From Haliotis asinina (lineage: Eukaryota > Mollusca > Gastropoda > Lepetellida > Haliotidae), in NCBI RefSeq assembly GCF_037392515.1, contig NC_090285.1, forward strand, positions 1,429,501 through 1,493,500: 64,000 bases of DNA, in the 5' to 3' direction. Made by a program: the position numbers and the translations under genes. Below, in pieces: positions 12,128-27,100 of this stretch. A model generated the notes under the pieces. That model was not told where the DNA came from. It was given only the letters and a program-made list of their open reading frames with translations, and did not search any database. Each line of letters opens with the position of its first letter. Position 1 is the stretch's first letter.

Positions 12128-14300
12128 GCTGTATACACAGCTGTTACTGTGTGACATACATGTGTCACTGTCACATACAGCTATTACTGTGTAACATACA
12201 TCTGTTACTGTGTGACATACATGTGTCACTATGTCACATACAGCTGTTACTGTGTAACATACAGCTGTTACTGTGTGACATACATGTGTCACTGTCTCAC
12301 ACAGCTATTACTGTGTAACATACATCTGTTACTGTGTGACATACATGTGTCAATGTCACATACAACTATTACTGTGTAACATACAGCTGTTACTGTGTGA
12401 CATACATGTGTCACTATGTCACATACAGCTATTACTGTGTAACATACATCTGTCACTGTGTGACATACACGTGTCACTATGTCACATATATCTGTTACTG
12501 TGTGACATACATGTGTCACTATGTCACATACAGCTATTACTGTGTGACATACAGCTGTTACTGTGTGACATACATGTGTCACTATGTCACATATATCTGT
12601 TACTGTGTGACATACATGTGTCATGGTCTCATACAGCTGTTACTGTGTAACATACATCTGTTACTGTGTGACATACATGTGTCACTATGTCTCATACAGC
12701 TATTACTGTGTAACATACGTCTGTTACTGTGTGACATACATGTGTCACTATGTCACATACAGCTGTTACTGTGTAGCATACAGCTGTTACTGTGTGACAT
12801 ACATGTGTCACTATGTCACATACAGCTATTACTGTGTAACATACATCTGTTACTGTGTGACATACATGTGTCACTGTCACATACAGCTATTACTGTGTAA
12901 CATACATCTGTTACTGTGTGACATACATGTGTCACTATGTCACATACAGCTATTACTGTGTAACATACAGCTGTTACTGTGTGACATACATGTGTCACTA
13001 TGTCACATATATCTGTTACTGTGTGACATACATGTGTCACGGTCTCATACAGCTGTTACTGTGTAACATACATCTGTTACTGTGTGACATACATGTGTCA
13101 CTATGTCACATACAGCTAGCTCCGTGTAACATACATCTGTTACTGTGTGACATACATGTGTCACTATGTCTCATACAGCTATTACTGTGTAACATACGTC
13201 TGTTACTGTGTGACATACATGTGTCACTATGTCACATACAGCTGTTACTGTGTAGCATACAGCTGTTACTGTGTGACATACATGTGTCACTATGTCACAT
13301 ACAGCTATTACTGTGTAACATACATCTGTTACTGTGTGACATACATGTGTCACTGTCACATACAGCTATTACTGTGTAACATACATCTGTTACTGTGTGA
13401 CATACATGTGTCACTATGTCACATACAGCTATTACTGTGTAACATACAGCTGTTACTGTGTGACACACATGTGTCACTATGTCACATATATCTGTTACTG
13501 TGTGACATACATGTGTCACGGTCTCATACAGCTGTTACTGTGTAACATACATCTGTTACTGTGTGACATACATGTGTCACTATGTCACATACAGCTAGCT
13601 CCGTGTAACATACATCTGTTACTGTGTGACATACATGTGTCACTATGTCTCATACAGCTATTACTGTGTAACATACGTCTGTTACTGTGTGACATACATG
13701 TGTCACTATGTCACATACAGCTGTTACTGTGTAGCATACAGCTGTTACTGTGTGACATACATGTGTCACTATGTCACATACAGCTATTACTGTGTGACAT
13801 ACATCTGTTACTGTGTGACATACATGTGTCACTGTCACATACAGCTATTACTGTGTAACATACATCTGTTACTGTGTGACATACATGTGTCACAGTCACA
13901 TACAGCTGTTACTGTGTAACATACGTCTGTTACTGTGTGACATACATGTGTCACTGTCACATACAGCTATTACTGTGTGACATACATGTGTCACTATATC
14001 TCATACAGCTATTACTGTGTAACATACATCTGTTACTGTGTGACATACATGTGTCACAGCCAAATACAGCTATTACTGTGTGACGTACACCTGTTACTGT
14101 CTGACATACATGTGTCACTATGTCACATACAGCTATTACTGTGTAACATACATCTGTTACTGTGTGACATACATGTGTCACAGTCAAATACAGCTATTAC
14201 TGTGTGATGTACACCTGTTACTGTCTGACATACATGTGTCACTATGTCACATACAGCTATTACTGTGTGACATACACCTGTATTACTGCGTCATGCAGCT
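12128..14300. repeat. Minisatellite of approximately 21/41-bp units with a 479-bp higher-order repeat
   Basis: The basic words are ctgttactgtgtgacatacat and gtgtcactatgtcacatacag. Between about 12560 and 13870 the same series of variants repeats with a period of 479 bp, nearly three times (for example the agctagctccgtg variant at 13110 and 13589). The array is open in several frames on both strands only because it lacks stops; the frames are low-complexity strings of C, H, T, V, Y and L. Confidence 0.95.
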
Positions 14301-14381
14301 TCACAGTAACATGCAGTGGACACACTATGCAGCTGTACACGTATATGTCAATAAAACACGAGTTATTAATACCGCCAACAG

Positions 14382-14523
14382 GCTTCTCGCTTCCTGCTTG
14401 GCGAGGATGTAGACTATGAGGTTGTCCGGTGGTGGAGACGCTTGATCCGGTGCCTGTCAAGGACCCTACTAAACATGTGCGACGTTGACCACGGCGACAT
14501 AGTCCTGGGTGACATGGTCGAAG
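14382..14523 (+). CDS. Channel copy A, first exon seen (N-terminal segment)
   Basis: Frame of 47 codons plus one base, reading FLLGEDVDYEVVRWWRRLI and ending DIVLGDMVE, then donor G/gtgaga. The phase fits the next exon (16238). The 5' border could be at 14382 (ccgccaacag) or at 14409 (cttggcgag). It has no ATG early enough to be a start, so it is likely an internal exon. No matching exon was found for copy B. Confidence 0.6.
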
Positions 14524-14708
14524 GTGAGAATCCAATATTTTCTTAATTAAGATGATAATCGTAGACATTTGAAAAAATCCAAATAGGTAGTTGAAGTTTG
14601 ATACTCATTTTGACGTACCTGGAATATCGAACTCAGCTACCACCCACCCTTTCCCCCTTCTCCCCACTCATTCCCCACCACCCACCCCCATCCACACACA
14701 CACACCCC

Positions 14709-14775
<67 letters not shown>

Positions 14776-14977
14776 TCCAACACTCATTCACGTCCCCTAC
14801 TTACACACCCATTCTTACACTCTCTCTCTCTCACTCACTCATCCACTGACTGAATCACCCACCACGAACCCACACACCCACTCACTCGCACACCTCTCTC
14901 TATCATCCATCACTCACCGCCAACCCCCCTCTCACACCCCCCCCCTACCCGCACACACAGATACTCATGTACTCACA

Positions 14978-15026
<49 letters not shown>

Positions 15027-15102
15027 TTGGCTCACTCAATCAATCACTGATACTGAAATACGTGTGTGTGTGTGTGTGTGTGTAAGTAGGTGTGTGTGTA
15101 AG

Positions 15103-15157
<55 letters not shown>

Positions 15158-18100
15158 GTAGGTTTGTGTAGGTGTGTGTGTTGTGTTTAGTTCACATATG
15201 AGGAAAAACGTAGCTGTGATAAAAACAACAAGGAAATATATTGCCCCTATACACAATTGCAATATACGTTACCGAGGAAGTTTTGCGTTACCTGAACTGA
15301 GGCCACAGGCGGCAGAATGGTATGACAAACATCAGACGGCTCAGAGTGATTCCTATTTTACAACACAATATTCTCTAACATCACGGGGATGGGAAATCGA
15401 ACTCTGACTGCCGACCTGCCCAGTGAACGTTGTACGCGCTCGGCTACTGGACCAGCCCTCCAGACTTACTGTGTTTAATCATCAATGTCTCATTATTACA
15501 CAAACATTACATTCAGTAAATACAGACGTAACAGGCACGTGTCGAAGTTTGGGTGAATATCAGTTTGAAAATCATCCGTTAATGTCATGTGATAATTCTT
15601 AACAGCATTTAAATCTGAAACAAAGGTATTATCATTCCTAGAATAGCCTTTCCGAAATCCGTTGGACGGTGTCAGTGACTTAGATCAAGGCGTCATTGTA
15701 GCATGACGCAGTGGTCGTTGTTCACCAATCACTTGATTGTCAGGTCCATACTGGATCATTTACTATCACTGGTGCATCATCCTGTATACGAACCCGGTCA
15801 TGTCTGGCACAGAGAACGAAAACCATTGCGGAAATATTTTGTTGATTATGACATGATTCAAAATGATAAACTTTATGTTCAGATCCAATAGCACAGCCCA
15901 GATATTCCTGACTTTGTGCAGCGTTTGAGAAAGAATGATTATCTGCATCCCTGCGGCATACACACTGAGTGACACGATCTCCATCTGTACAGGGCGGTAA
16001 GGTGGCCGAGTGGTTAAAGCGTTCGCTCGTCACACCGAACAACGGATTCGATTCCCCACGTGGGTACAATGTATGAAGCAAATATTGGTGGAATATTGTT
16101 AAAAGCAAAGTAAAACTAAAACACAGCAGAACGTCTGTCCGACCATGGTCAGACAAGCCAGTGCTGTAATGTAACCGACAGTGACGTACCATGTCATTCC
16201 TTACCGGGTCACTATGTCGGTGTTGTGTCGTACACAGGAGTCGTCCCACAGGATGCCACAGAGAGGGAGAATGAAGGGGATGATACAACATCTCCCCCGG
16301 ACGAGCCTGGACCACCTCCCCCCCTGACGCCTACCTCCCCTGTCCTTCACCCCACGGCGGACGACAGACACTGCCCCTTGTGTAAGAACAAGGTACCCCG
16401 CTACTCCTCCCGAGGTGGGTGTGTGGACGTGTGTGAAGATGGCCGATGTCGTTCCTGCGAAAATATCACGTCAGTGCCGTCGTTGTCGGATTTACTCGGG
16501 CAAGACGTCACGGGAGACGACTTTCAAGCAGAGGTATTTTAGAAAATCACCTGCTTTTTAAATATCCAGTGAAAACATATTCGAGAGAAACCTGAACTAT
16601 GACAAATATTAGCTAAAGCGAAGTTAGCAACTGCAATAGTTCCACTTGTAATTACCGAACAACGTGGAAGCCATTGCTGCGTCCACAGTGATTCCCACTC
16701 AGAGCAATGGTTAAGGAGAAACACGTATGATTACTGGTCGGCTGCTGGCAATAGATGGTCGCCTGCTAACGTCATACAAACCTGAAGCTGCTCACTATAT
16801 ATTAAGTCATTCCTTGTTTAACCAGAATAACCGCATTTGAGGGTTTTGTTTTGGAGGGACAGGATTTACTTTTCGCTAGGAAGACCTCTTCCCAGGTTTT
16901 ACTTTTCCTACTTTATATGAACATCAACATTCAAATGATACATGTGTGTTTGAAATCCTATTGAAAAATATCGTTTAAGATTCAGCTCAAAGCTCAAAGG
17001 TTTTCCCTATCGTGATTGGAAGTGCAACTCTCAGATTTGTAGGCAGACACTCTACCGCACGGCAATCGGGCCGACGAAGGTGGTGGGGTTAAATTATCTA
17101 CTTATAGTTACTGTCGTTAAATTGATTTTACGTGCGCTTCAGTTATCGTTATGTAGCATCATTAAATGATCATCTACATTGTCATTATCCATCATTGACG
17201 GTATATCTGTTAGAGAGGACACCTCCTCCTCCTCCTCCTCCTCCTCCTACCAAACCTCGGAGGCGTGTTTTCTCCTACGCTCAAAGTTAGGGACAGGGAC
17301 AGATAATTTTGTTGTTTGTATGCTGTCATTAGTCAGAGGTCATAAAGACTGTCGACGGTCATGTCATAAAGATTTGTATGCTATGGTTGTCTCACTGTCA
17401 GAGTCAACTGTCATGATGGCAATGTAGTTTGTGTGTTGCTGTTGAGATGCAGTCACATGCCACCGACGGTGTTTGTCGATGTCAGGACGTCAGTGTCGTC
17501 TATGCTGCAGGTCGCCCACAAGAGTCAGCTGCTGTTGATCGGACGGCAGGAGGCTGAACTGGAGACCATCGTGGACCGCCTCATCAGTAACCATGGAAAC
17601 AAGGACACAGCACTGTTGTACGCTATCTCACACTTCCCTACTGAAGCTAAGGTAGAAACTGTTCTTCGCCATCAGACACACCATGTTATGTCACTGAGAA
17701 TACAACATTTATTATTCAAGACGTTCCTGTTCAGGTGCAGATCTTCGTGAACACCCTGCTCCACCGTGGCGCCAACCCCTCGACGTGCGACAGCTCGTGG
17801 CAGACCCCCCTCCACCACGCCGTCAAGAGGAACTTCAAGGGGGTGTGCAGTAAACTGCTGGAGAACGATGCCCTCCCCCACGTCCGAGACAAGGACAACA
17901 ACATGCCCTACCATCTTGCCCTCAGCAACAACAACGACGACATCGCGGCGATGTTGCTGTCGGTCATGCCACACAGTGTGTAGGTCGATCATCCCAATAT
18001 AGGATCGAATGGTTTTTAACAATATCCAGTAATCAGTGACAATGTCGGTAGACATTAACCAGTATAATATACTCGTATCATGTGTTCAGCAACTGTTACT

Positions 18101-21100
18101 ATGGCCACTCTCTAATCTCGTGTGTCTGATTGCAGAGTAAGAAGTCTGTTTGTAGCAAGCGAGGATGCTGGAACCACGTCCGAATGCAGTCTGCATGACC
18201 TGATCAACAACAACATGCAGGTGATGGCCTTTGAGGCAATTATGTCATATATAACGGTAAAGGTTCACATGGCAGAACACAGAGGGTTTACGTGGAGGTA
18301 GAGAGTTAGTGATGGCATAAAACAGATGACAGTAACACACTGCTTAGTTAAGTCGTACTAAATGAGATACAGATGACGTCATACAGGACAGAGGCTCTAG
18401 GTGAGGTACAAATGTGGAAGGGACTAAGTGACGTCATACAGTAAAGATGGACTAATTGCAAGAACAGATGACGTCATAATTAACTTGTGAGACTAGATAC
18501 AGGTGCAAATGTTGGTACAGGCATGTAGTCAGTGTTTCTGTTGGAAGTAAGGGCTATACTGCATGACGATGATACTGTGCGTGACACTTCATGGACTCCT
18601 CAACCATGGTTCGTTTCTTAGAGCTATATATTTATATTACAGCAAGCAGCACTAAGCGTCCTGGACGCCATGATGGACCGTCTGGGTGACAGTGGTCATG
18701 TGAGGGTGTTCTATCACGTGCTGGAAGTAGATGCAAAAGGTCGCTCACCCTGCCACCCTGAGTTTGAGCCCCACGACAAGTCTTGCCTCCATCTGATCTC
18801 TCAGCGAGGTTTGAAGGTAGGCCAGAAACAGCAGAGATGAGGGGCGACGGAGCAACTGTCAATTCAGTAGTGAGATTCCCAAGTCATGTTAACCCCAACC
18901 ACTGACGGTGGACAGGAACCAGTCTGTATTTTCTAAGATACGAGCCTACACAGCCAGGCAAGTCAGTTAATCATCCTCAGAAAACTTCATCATGCATTGT
19001 ATGCGTTGTCGTGTTCTGTTGCAGTCGCTGGTCTTCCACGACGTCGTACGTCTCCTCATACGCCGGAAGTGGAAGAAATATGCTAGACTCCGATTCGAGT
19101 AAGATATAACGCTTTATTGACATGGGTTGACTTCGATATGTTCGGTAATCGAGAAATAATGCCATCTCATGTCATCATTGTATTTCAGTTCTCCATTCTA
19201 AGAATTGTCCTTAGTATTTTGTCTCTTACTCTCATGGCAATCTGTTTCGCGGGGTATTTATGGCTGGTTGTCTGGCGGTCACTATATACGTATCTTCCGA
19301 CGTCAGTATGCAGCAGTGTATTATTACTGTTGGCTTTTAGTGCTGTACCAGTAGGTTATATGTATGTACTTCTGTAGTGAAGACCAGTGAAGGTCTGGGG
19401 TACAACAGGCCTTCAGCAACCCATGCTTGCCATAAAAGGCGACTATGTTTGCCGTAAGCGGCGACTAACGGGATCGGGTGGTCAGGCTCGCTGACTTGGT
19501 TGACACATGTCATCGGTTCCTAGTTGCGTAGATCGATGCTCATTTTGTTGATCACTGGATTGTCTGGTCCAGACTCGATTATTTACAGACCGCCGCCATA
19601 CAGCTGGAATAATGCTGAGTGCAAACTAAACACACTTACTCACTCACTCTGTATTGGGGATGGGTGGATTCCTTCGATCCATTACATAACTATAAAGAAA
19701 TGAATGGCTTCAACAAAGTCAGCATTGTTTACATGAGGTAGCGTTTGATGTAGTGTGTTTGACTTGTCTACAGACTGAATTGTTTGCTGTTCTGTGTCGC
19801 TCTGTTGTGTTTGACGTTCTCCGTGGCTGTCTCTTCCCTGACCTCTGACCCCGCTACATACTCGGGCCCCCTTCAGATTGCCCGTGGGGTGGCGGAATGC
19901 TTGGGGACCGTCCTCGTCCTCGCCACTTTGATCCTGGAGCTGAATCAGATGAGGAGGTAAGATTGATACTAGACTCGACTTTCAGTAACTCAGCAATAGT
20001 TTGCTGAATCAAAATCTTAAAACGTGAAGGCTTCTTTCGACAAACAATAACATCGCCAGTATACCTAAAAGACATTCTAGCAATCCGAGCAATATTCCTA
20101 GTAGAATGCCTCATCTGTTAACGGCTGCCATGTTGTTTATAGACACCGAAGGGACTACTGGAGTGACAAGTTCAACTGGATCGACCTGTCGTCCTCTTGC
20201 TTGCTGCTGGTGGTGATCCCGCTCCGTTTTACACACAGACAGGAACAGTGGCACGTGTTCTCCATGGGATACCTGCTGTGGACACTCAGGATGTTCAAAT
20301 ACGCCGCCGTCTTCAGGTAATGTCATCACCGGGTCCACAGGTAAATGATAACAGATAAACACCTGGTCATCTGTTAACTGACAACAGGTGAAAACCTAGT
20401 ACTCAGGTAAATAGCAGGTGAATACGTGATCTTTCAGGTAAATGATATTAGGTAAATGATAAAAGATGAACACCAGGTCCGCAGGTAGCTAATGAGAGAT
20501 GTACATACGCTCCTTATGTACAATATAACAGATATGTACGCAACTCATAGAGTGTTTAGGCAACATTTCATATTCAAGACAGTATGATAGCTATTCCGCG
20601 AGCATAATTGTGGTTATGAAACCGCATCGGCCGCACAAACTTCTACGTCATACCACAAACTAACACAAAATATAAAAAAAAACAGTTACTTCGGGATGCA
20701 CCGAAAACTAGCCAAAAGACTGATTCTGATTTTAAGGAATAGAAACTTGTTCGATTACCTTTGAGATCTGCGTCTATATCCAAAAGTTTAGTGTTTTCAA
20801 CACCTATGTACGTGTCTTGTGAACATCTCCCCGCAGACGGACGGGGGCGTACGCCCTGATCCTGTGGAGAATCATCAGCAGGGACATCCTCCAGTTCATC
20901 CTCTTCTTCCTCGTCATCCTCCTGGCTTTCACGGGGTCCTTCACCTTGGCACTCAAGGGAGAAAACGCACTGACTGTACACAACGAAACCAGGTAGACGG
21001 TACATATTGCGTTGGCACACATAACACTCACTACAGACGCATGCCTTACCCAAAGCCAAATCAAAGACGCATGCCTTACCCAAAGCCAAATCAAAGTTAA

Positions 21101-24100
21101 TGAGTCAAAAGAGAGTGTATGGAGATTACTCTCTGTGATACACTGTGCCTGAAGCAGACTCTGACAGGAATGTGGTCACCTGCAGAAACGTCTAAGGTAC
21201 CATTCTTCAATACTACAGTGAAGCTGTAGCACCTGCAGAGTAGATATAGTGCTAACCGTTATTAGTTTATTATTTCCATATTTCAGAATCTACGGGAGTA
21301 GTATAGGGAATGACAGTTCTGGCTCACTTTCAAGAAATGTCTCTACAACGCCTTATTTACTGAATAAGACGTTGGTGGGCCCCTTAGCTCTTGCTACTAT
21401 TACCCCTACTATAAAAAAGTTGGCGGTAATTACTGTGCCTTGGTTGGAGGTAATACTGTGCCGTACGGTACGATCAATAATTCTTCTCTTACAAAACCCC
21501 TACCCGGCCCATCCCTCAAGTAGTACAAGTTAGGTTCGTCGGCTTTCATATCCACTTTATCTATGTTGTAAGTTTTGACTGACCATATAGGATCGGTGGC
21601 TCGCTTACGGCTATCGCCCTCGTGTTCCCCTATGTTATGTTTATATCGATGAAACAGTTTAACGTGAACCGCCTACGATCTCTTTGGTGTTCATAATAAA
21701 GGCTTGCTGGGCTTTTTGTATTCCCTGTGCTATGTACTTTTTTTTCTCGTCCTCGCTGATAGCAGACTTACGAGACTTGGACCGAATATCATGTTTCATT
21801 CCGTTATATTTTGTGAGTTCAGAGAGGATTGAACTAAACTCCTCTTCTGAGATCTTACTATCAGAGAGTGCCGTGGAAATTCGCTCACTCACTGTGTTCA
21901 GCTTTGCTTCGGCCAGAACCCTGATCTCGTCGTGTTTCAATGCCTTACGATTAAGTCTGCGTGATACTAACTTAAGCGCCAACCCTACCAACCCTGTCAC
22001 CCCAGCCGTTATTTCAATACCTAGCACTATAGGTGCAGCCACGATGGTAGCCAACAACCCAACGCCTGCCGCCCCTAGTCCCATGCTGGTTGCCATAAGG
22101 GTAGTGTCAGCCCCGTCCACGATATTGAAAGCTCTATTGTACTTTTTACATAGTGCTTTCCGCGTGTCACGGTCTTGTTCTAGTTGACGTTTCACATCAC
22201 ATAACTGCCTCAAGCGGAACCCATCTACGGTTTCCAGCGTCTTCGCTACTTCCTCTACGACTGGGTACAGACCCATCCTATAATATATATTTTGAAAGAT
22301 ATTTTAATTGGGTTTCAGTTAATATTTCACGAATGAATTTGAAGCCTACAAGGGATAGATCATAATTAATGATAATAGGTGTGGAACCAATAGACTTTTC
22401 TGTTGTAATAAAAACCCCAGGGAGGCTTATTAAGCGGTTTATAGGACCCGTGGGGGTATCCCGTTGTATAACAATACGGCAATATTGGTCTACGTGTTCG
22501 AGATGATTACTCGCACGCGACTAACGTATGGAATAAACTGGGTTGTAAGAACCTGGGTGATTATCACGACCTGTACTTGAGGACAGATGTACTGCTGTTA
22601 GCCGACGTGTTTGAAACGTTCAGGCGGACCTGTTTAAAGCAGTATAAACTCGACCCCGCATGGTATTACACCAGCCCAGGTCTGTCGTGGGACGCCTTGC
22701 TTAAAAAGACCGGAGTTAATTTGGAATTGCTAACAGACTACGACATGCACCTATTCATTGAGAAAGGCTTGCGAGGTGGGATTTCCATGGCATCCAAACG
22801 ATACGCGAAAGCAAATAATCAATACGTGAAAGGTTACGATCCTAACAAACCAACCAATCACATTCTATACCTCGACGCAAACAACCTGTACGGCTGGGCC
22901 ATGAGCCAGTATCTACCTACAGGGGGATTCGAATGGGTACCCCACGTTGATGTTATGGGGGTCGCACCAGATTCGAACAAAGGGTATATCCTCGAAGTTG
23001 ACTTAGAGTATCCCAAGGAATTACACACATCGCACAACAGCTATCCCCTTGCACCCGAACGTATGAGGGTTAATACAGACTGGATGTCTGAGTACCAACA
23101 TAACTTGTCAGATGGGCGTGTGACAGACGTTGAAAAACTCGTGCCTAACTTAATGAATAAGACCAAGTACATCGTTCACTATCGCAACCTACAGCTGTAC
23201 CTGTCGTTGGGTATGAGGCTGACCAAAATACACAGGGTGCTCATGTTCGACCAGAGCCCATGGATGGAGCCCTACATCAGAATGAACACAGACCTACGAA
23301 AAAAAGCCACCAGTGATTTTGAGAAAAATCTCTACAAGCTCATGAATAACTCGGTGTTTGGTAAGATTATGGAAAACCTGAGGAAACGCGTAACCGTGAA
23401 GCTGGTTAGATCTAGTGAGGAAGACAAGCTCAGGAAATTGATAGCCAGTCCGGCATTCAACCGTAATAAAATATTTACAGACAACCTGGTTGCCATACAC
23501 ATGAAGAAAAACCACATAAAATTCAACCGGCCTGTTTACGTGGGGATGAGCATCCTCGATTTATCCAAACACCTGATGTACGACTTTTACTACAACGAGC
23601 TCAAGAAACAGTACGGCGACAGGTGTGAAGTGCTGTACACTGACACGGATTCCCTGCTGATGGAGATTCGAACCGAGGACGTGTACGAGGACATGAAAAA
23701 ACACCTCGATTTATACGACACCAGCGACTACCCTAAGACCCATACCCTACACAGCACGGTAAATAAAAAGGTCCTAGGTAAGATGAAGGACGAGTGTGCT
23801 GGCACGCCCATAGCCGAGTACATAGGTTTGAGACCTAAGATGTACTCCATACTGAAAGCCGACAATAGTGAGATCCGGAAGGCTAAGGGGGTTAAGAAGT
23901 ATGTGGTGAAACAACACATCAAACACGCCAGATTCAAGGAAGCCCTGTTCAAGACCCGTACCTTTAGACATAAAATGAACACACTTAGAAGTGATGGACA
24001 TAAGATATACGGACTGACTATAAACAAGACGTCCCTGTCGCCTATGGACACGAAACGTTGGATAGCTATTGATGGGATAAACACATACGCGTATGGACAT

Positions 24101-27100
24101 GAAAAAATTTGAGGCTATTTACTACAGCCCGCGTGGGTACTGGAAAGGAGCTAGCGCAGTAGATAAGCTAGCTAAACTAGCGCGAGTACCCCCGGAGGAA
24201 GCCAAAGCGTGGCTTGAAAAACAAGCCCTGTGGCAGATCTATTTACCGGCACCACGCTACGTGCCTAGAAGGAGGTTCGGTATTAACATACCTAATAGCA
24301 TTCACCAGGCAGACCTACTGTTCCTACCCCACGACAAGAGGTACAAGTATGCCTTAACCGTAGTGGATGTAGCCAGTCGTTACAAGGAAGCCGAACCCTT
24401 GACCACGAAAGATTCGGCCCAGGTAGCCAGAGGATTTGAACGCATATACAAACGCAGTCCGCTGACGTGGCCAACAGAGCTGCAAGTTGACCCCGGACGG
24501 GAGTTCATGGGTGCCGTGTCACAACTGCTAGCCAAACACGATACAAAGGTCAGGCGTGGCACGGCCGGAGCCCATCGCAGCCAAGCCATAGTTGAGAGAT
24601 TTAATAGGACTTTGGCTGAGCGCTTGTTCGGCTATCAGTATGCTAGGGAGATGGCCACCCCTGGAAAACGATCGACTGAATGGGTCACGAGGTTACCCAA
24701 GGTGGTGTCGGCAATCAACCATGAAGTCACCCGTCTCACCGGTAAGAAACCGGCAGACGCTATCAAACTAAAATCAATAGTTGCAGAGTCGGCCGCTCCA
24801 TTGCGTGGGAAGGAGAAACAGATACCAGATAGGGCCCTAGTGAGGTATCTATACCAGCCGGGGGAACACGAGGGCGATAGCCGTAAGCGAGCCACCGATC
24901 CTATATGGTCAGTCAAAACTTACAACATAGATAAAGTGGATATGAAAGCCCACGAACCTAACTTATACTACTTGAGGGATGGGCCGGGTAGGGGATTTGT
25001 AAGAGAAGAATTATTGATCGTACCGTACGGCACAGTGTTACCTCCTACCAAGGCACAGTAATTACCGCCAACTTTTTTGTAGTAGGGGTAATAGTAGCAA
25101 GAGCTAAGGGGCCCACCAACGTCTTATTCAGTAAATAAGGCGTTGTAGAGACATTTCTTGAAAGTGAGCCAGAACTGTCATTCCCTATACTACTACGGGA
25201 GGTAACTATGGTTACCATTTATCAGCATGTACAAGGAGATATGTGTTTCAATGTTATTGCAACTAACCTGGTTCGTATCCATACGTATACATGTTCCGGG
25301 GTACCTTGATGACAACACGAATGATTTCCTGTTTTTTAGCAACTACTGGAATGTCATGTTTGTCGGTGTGAGGACATTAATAGAGGCATACGCTGTGGTG
25401 GAGTATTCAGGCGAGGGAGGATATCCGTAAGTGAACAATTACTGTTTCTGTCACGGAAATAACTTGATTGTGCAGCATGGGAGATCACATAAATGGAAAC
25501 CTTGTGTAAATGTCATACGTATTCAACAATCTTTGAGCTTACAATTCCTTTCCTTGATCCAGATGATGTTAATTCCTAGCATGGCAGATTAACTAGAGTA
25601 ATATAAGAATAATGTGGTATTCTTTAACTGACTATGGCGTATATTCCAAGTCCACCATCATTAGTGTTACGAGGTCTTGGTCCCCACGTCTGTCACTATG
25701 TGGGTCTTTCTGGTCATCTTCAGGCCCATGAGCACTTTCCTCATGGTCATCTTCCTGTTCTTCTGCTGCGTCGTCCTGCTCAGCATCCTCGTCGCCCAGC
25801 TCAGCGACACCTACCACTACGTGCAGAGAGACGCGCAGCGGGGCCTGGAGCTCAACAGGGCGTGGATCATCACTAGAGTCGACCTCAACAGCATATATGT
25901 GGGAAAGGTAGATCTTTCTGCTGTAATGGTATAAACTGACTCCGAAGGCTGTTTATTCTTCACCTTCCATAAGTGCAGTGGGGAGATGTTCTTTGGACCA
26001 ACGCTCAAAGCATGTCTCATTTGTTGCTGTTGCTACCCAGGGCCCCGTTTCACAAAACTCTCGTAAGCCTAAGATCTCGTAACTTTTCTCGTAGCATCCG
26101 TAGCTCCTGTATTACAGTATAGGAGGTACATTGGCTACGAGAAAACTTACGAGATCTTAGGCTACGAGAGTTTTGTGAAACGGGCCCCTGGCCTACATCT
26201 CAGACTGCCTGTGTTGATGTTCCCATAACCTAACCTCTAACTCCGCATGTTGATGTACCCATAACCTAACCTCTAACTCCGCATGTTGATGTTCCCATAA
26301 CCTAATCTTTAACTCCGCATGTTGATGTTCCCATAACCTAATCTCTAACTCCGCATGTTGATGTTCCCACAACCTAACCTCTAACTCCGCATGTTGATGT
26401 TCCCATAACCTAACCTCTAACTCCGCATGTTGATGTACCCATAACCTAACCTCTAACTCCACATGTTGATGTTCCCATAACCTAACCTCTAACTCCACAT
26501 GTTGATGTTCCCATAACCTAATCTCTGACTCTGCATGCTGATGTTCCCATAACCTAACCTCTAACTCCGCATGTTGATGTTCCCATAACCTAACCTCTAA
26601 CTCCGCATGTTGATCTTCCCATAACCTAATCTCTAACTCCGCATGTTGATGTTCCCATAACCTAATCTTTAACTCCGCATGTTGATGTTCCCATAACCTA
26701 ATCTCTGTCTCCGCACGTTGATGTTCCCATAACCTAATCTCTAACTCCGCATGTTGATGTGCCCATAACCTAATCTTTAACTCCGCATGTTGATGTTCCC
26801 ATAACCAAACCTCCAACTCCGCATGTTGATGTTCCCATAACCTAACCTCTAACTCCGCATGTTGATGTGCCCAAAACCTAATCTTTAACTCCGCATGTTG
26901 ATGTTCCCATAACCTAATCGATAACTCCGCATGTTGATGTTCCCATAACCTAACCTCTAACTCCGCATGTTGATGTTCCCATAACCTAACCTCTAACTCC
27001 GCATGTTGATGTACCCATAACCTAACCTCTAACTCCACATGTTGATGTTCCCATAACCTAACCTCTAACTACACATGTTGATGTTCCCACAACCTAATCT

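Larger units (their letters stand above)
21297..25194 (+). mobile_element. Compact Polinton-like (Maverick-type) element, copy 1, fossil in an intron of channel copy A
   Basis: A 3.9-kb element bounded by 334-bp inverted repeats and by acggg on both sides (21292-21296 and 25195-25199), a 5-6 bp target duplication. Parts visible: an unidentified small frame on the minus strand, a family B DNA polymerase part and an integrase, both on the plus strand. No capsid or ATPase gene is present. It is much shorter than the usual 15-20 kb of the family and looks broken or incomplete. The two terminal repeats differ at only about five places by eye, so the insertion is young. It lies between the S5 exon and the pore exon, in the host gene's orientation. 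Confidence 0.88.

Noticed and set aside
12289-14412. Many overlapping Cys/His/Tyr/Val-rich open frames
   Set aside because: They run through the 21/41-bp array in several frames and both strands and have no exon-like borders.
15992-16065. A tRNA gene with good A and B boxes
   Set aside because: The acceptor and anticodon stems do not complete and the sequence continues into a SINE body and tail shared with the copy at 55394-55543.
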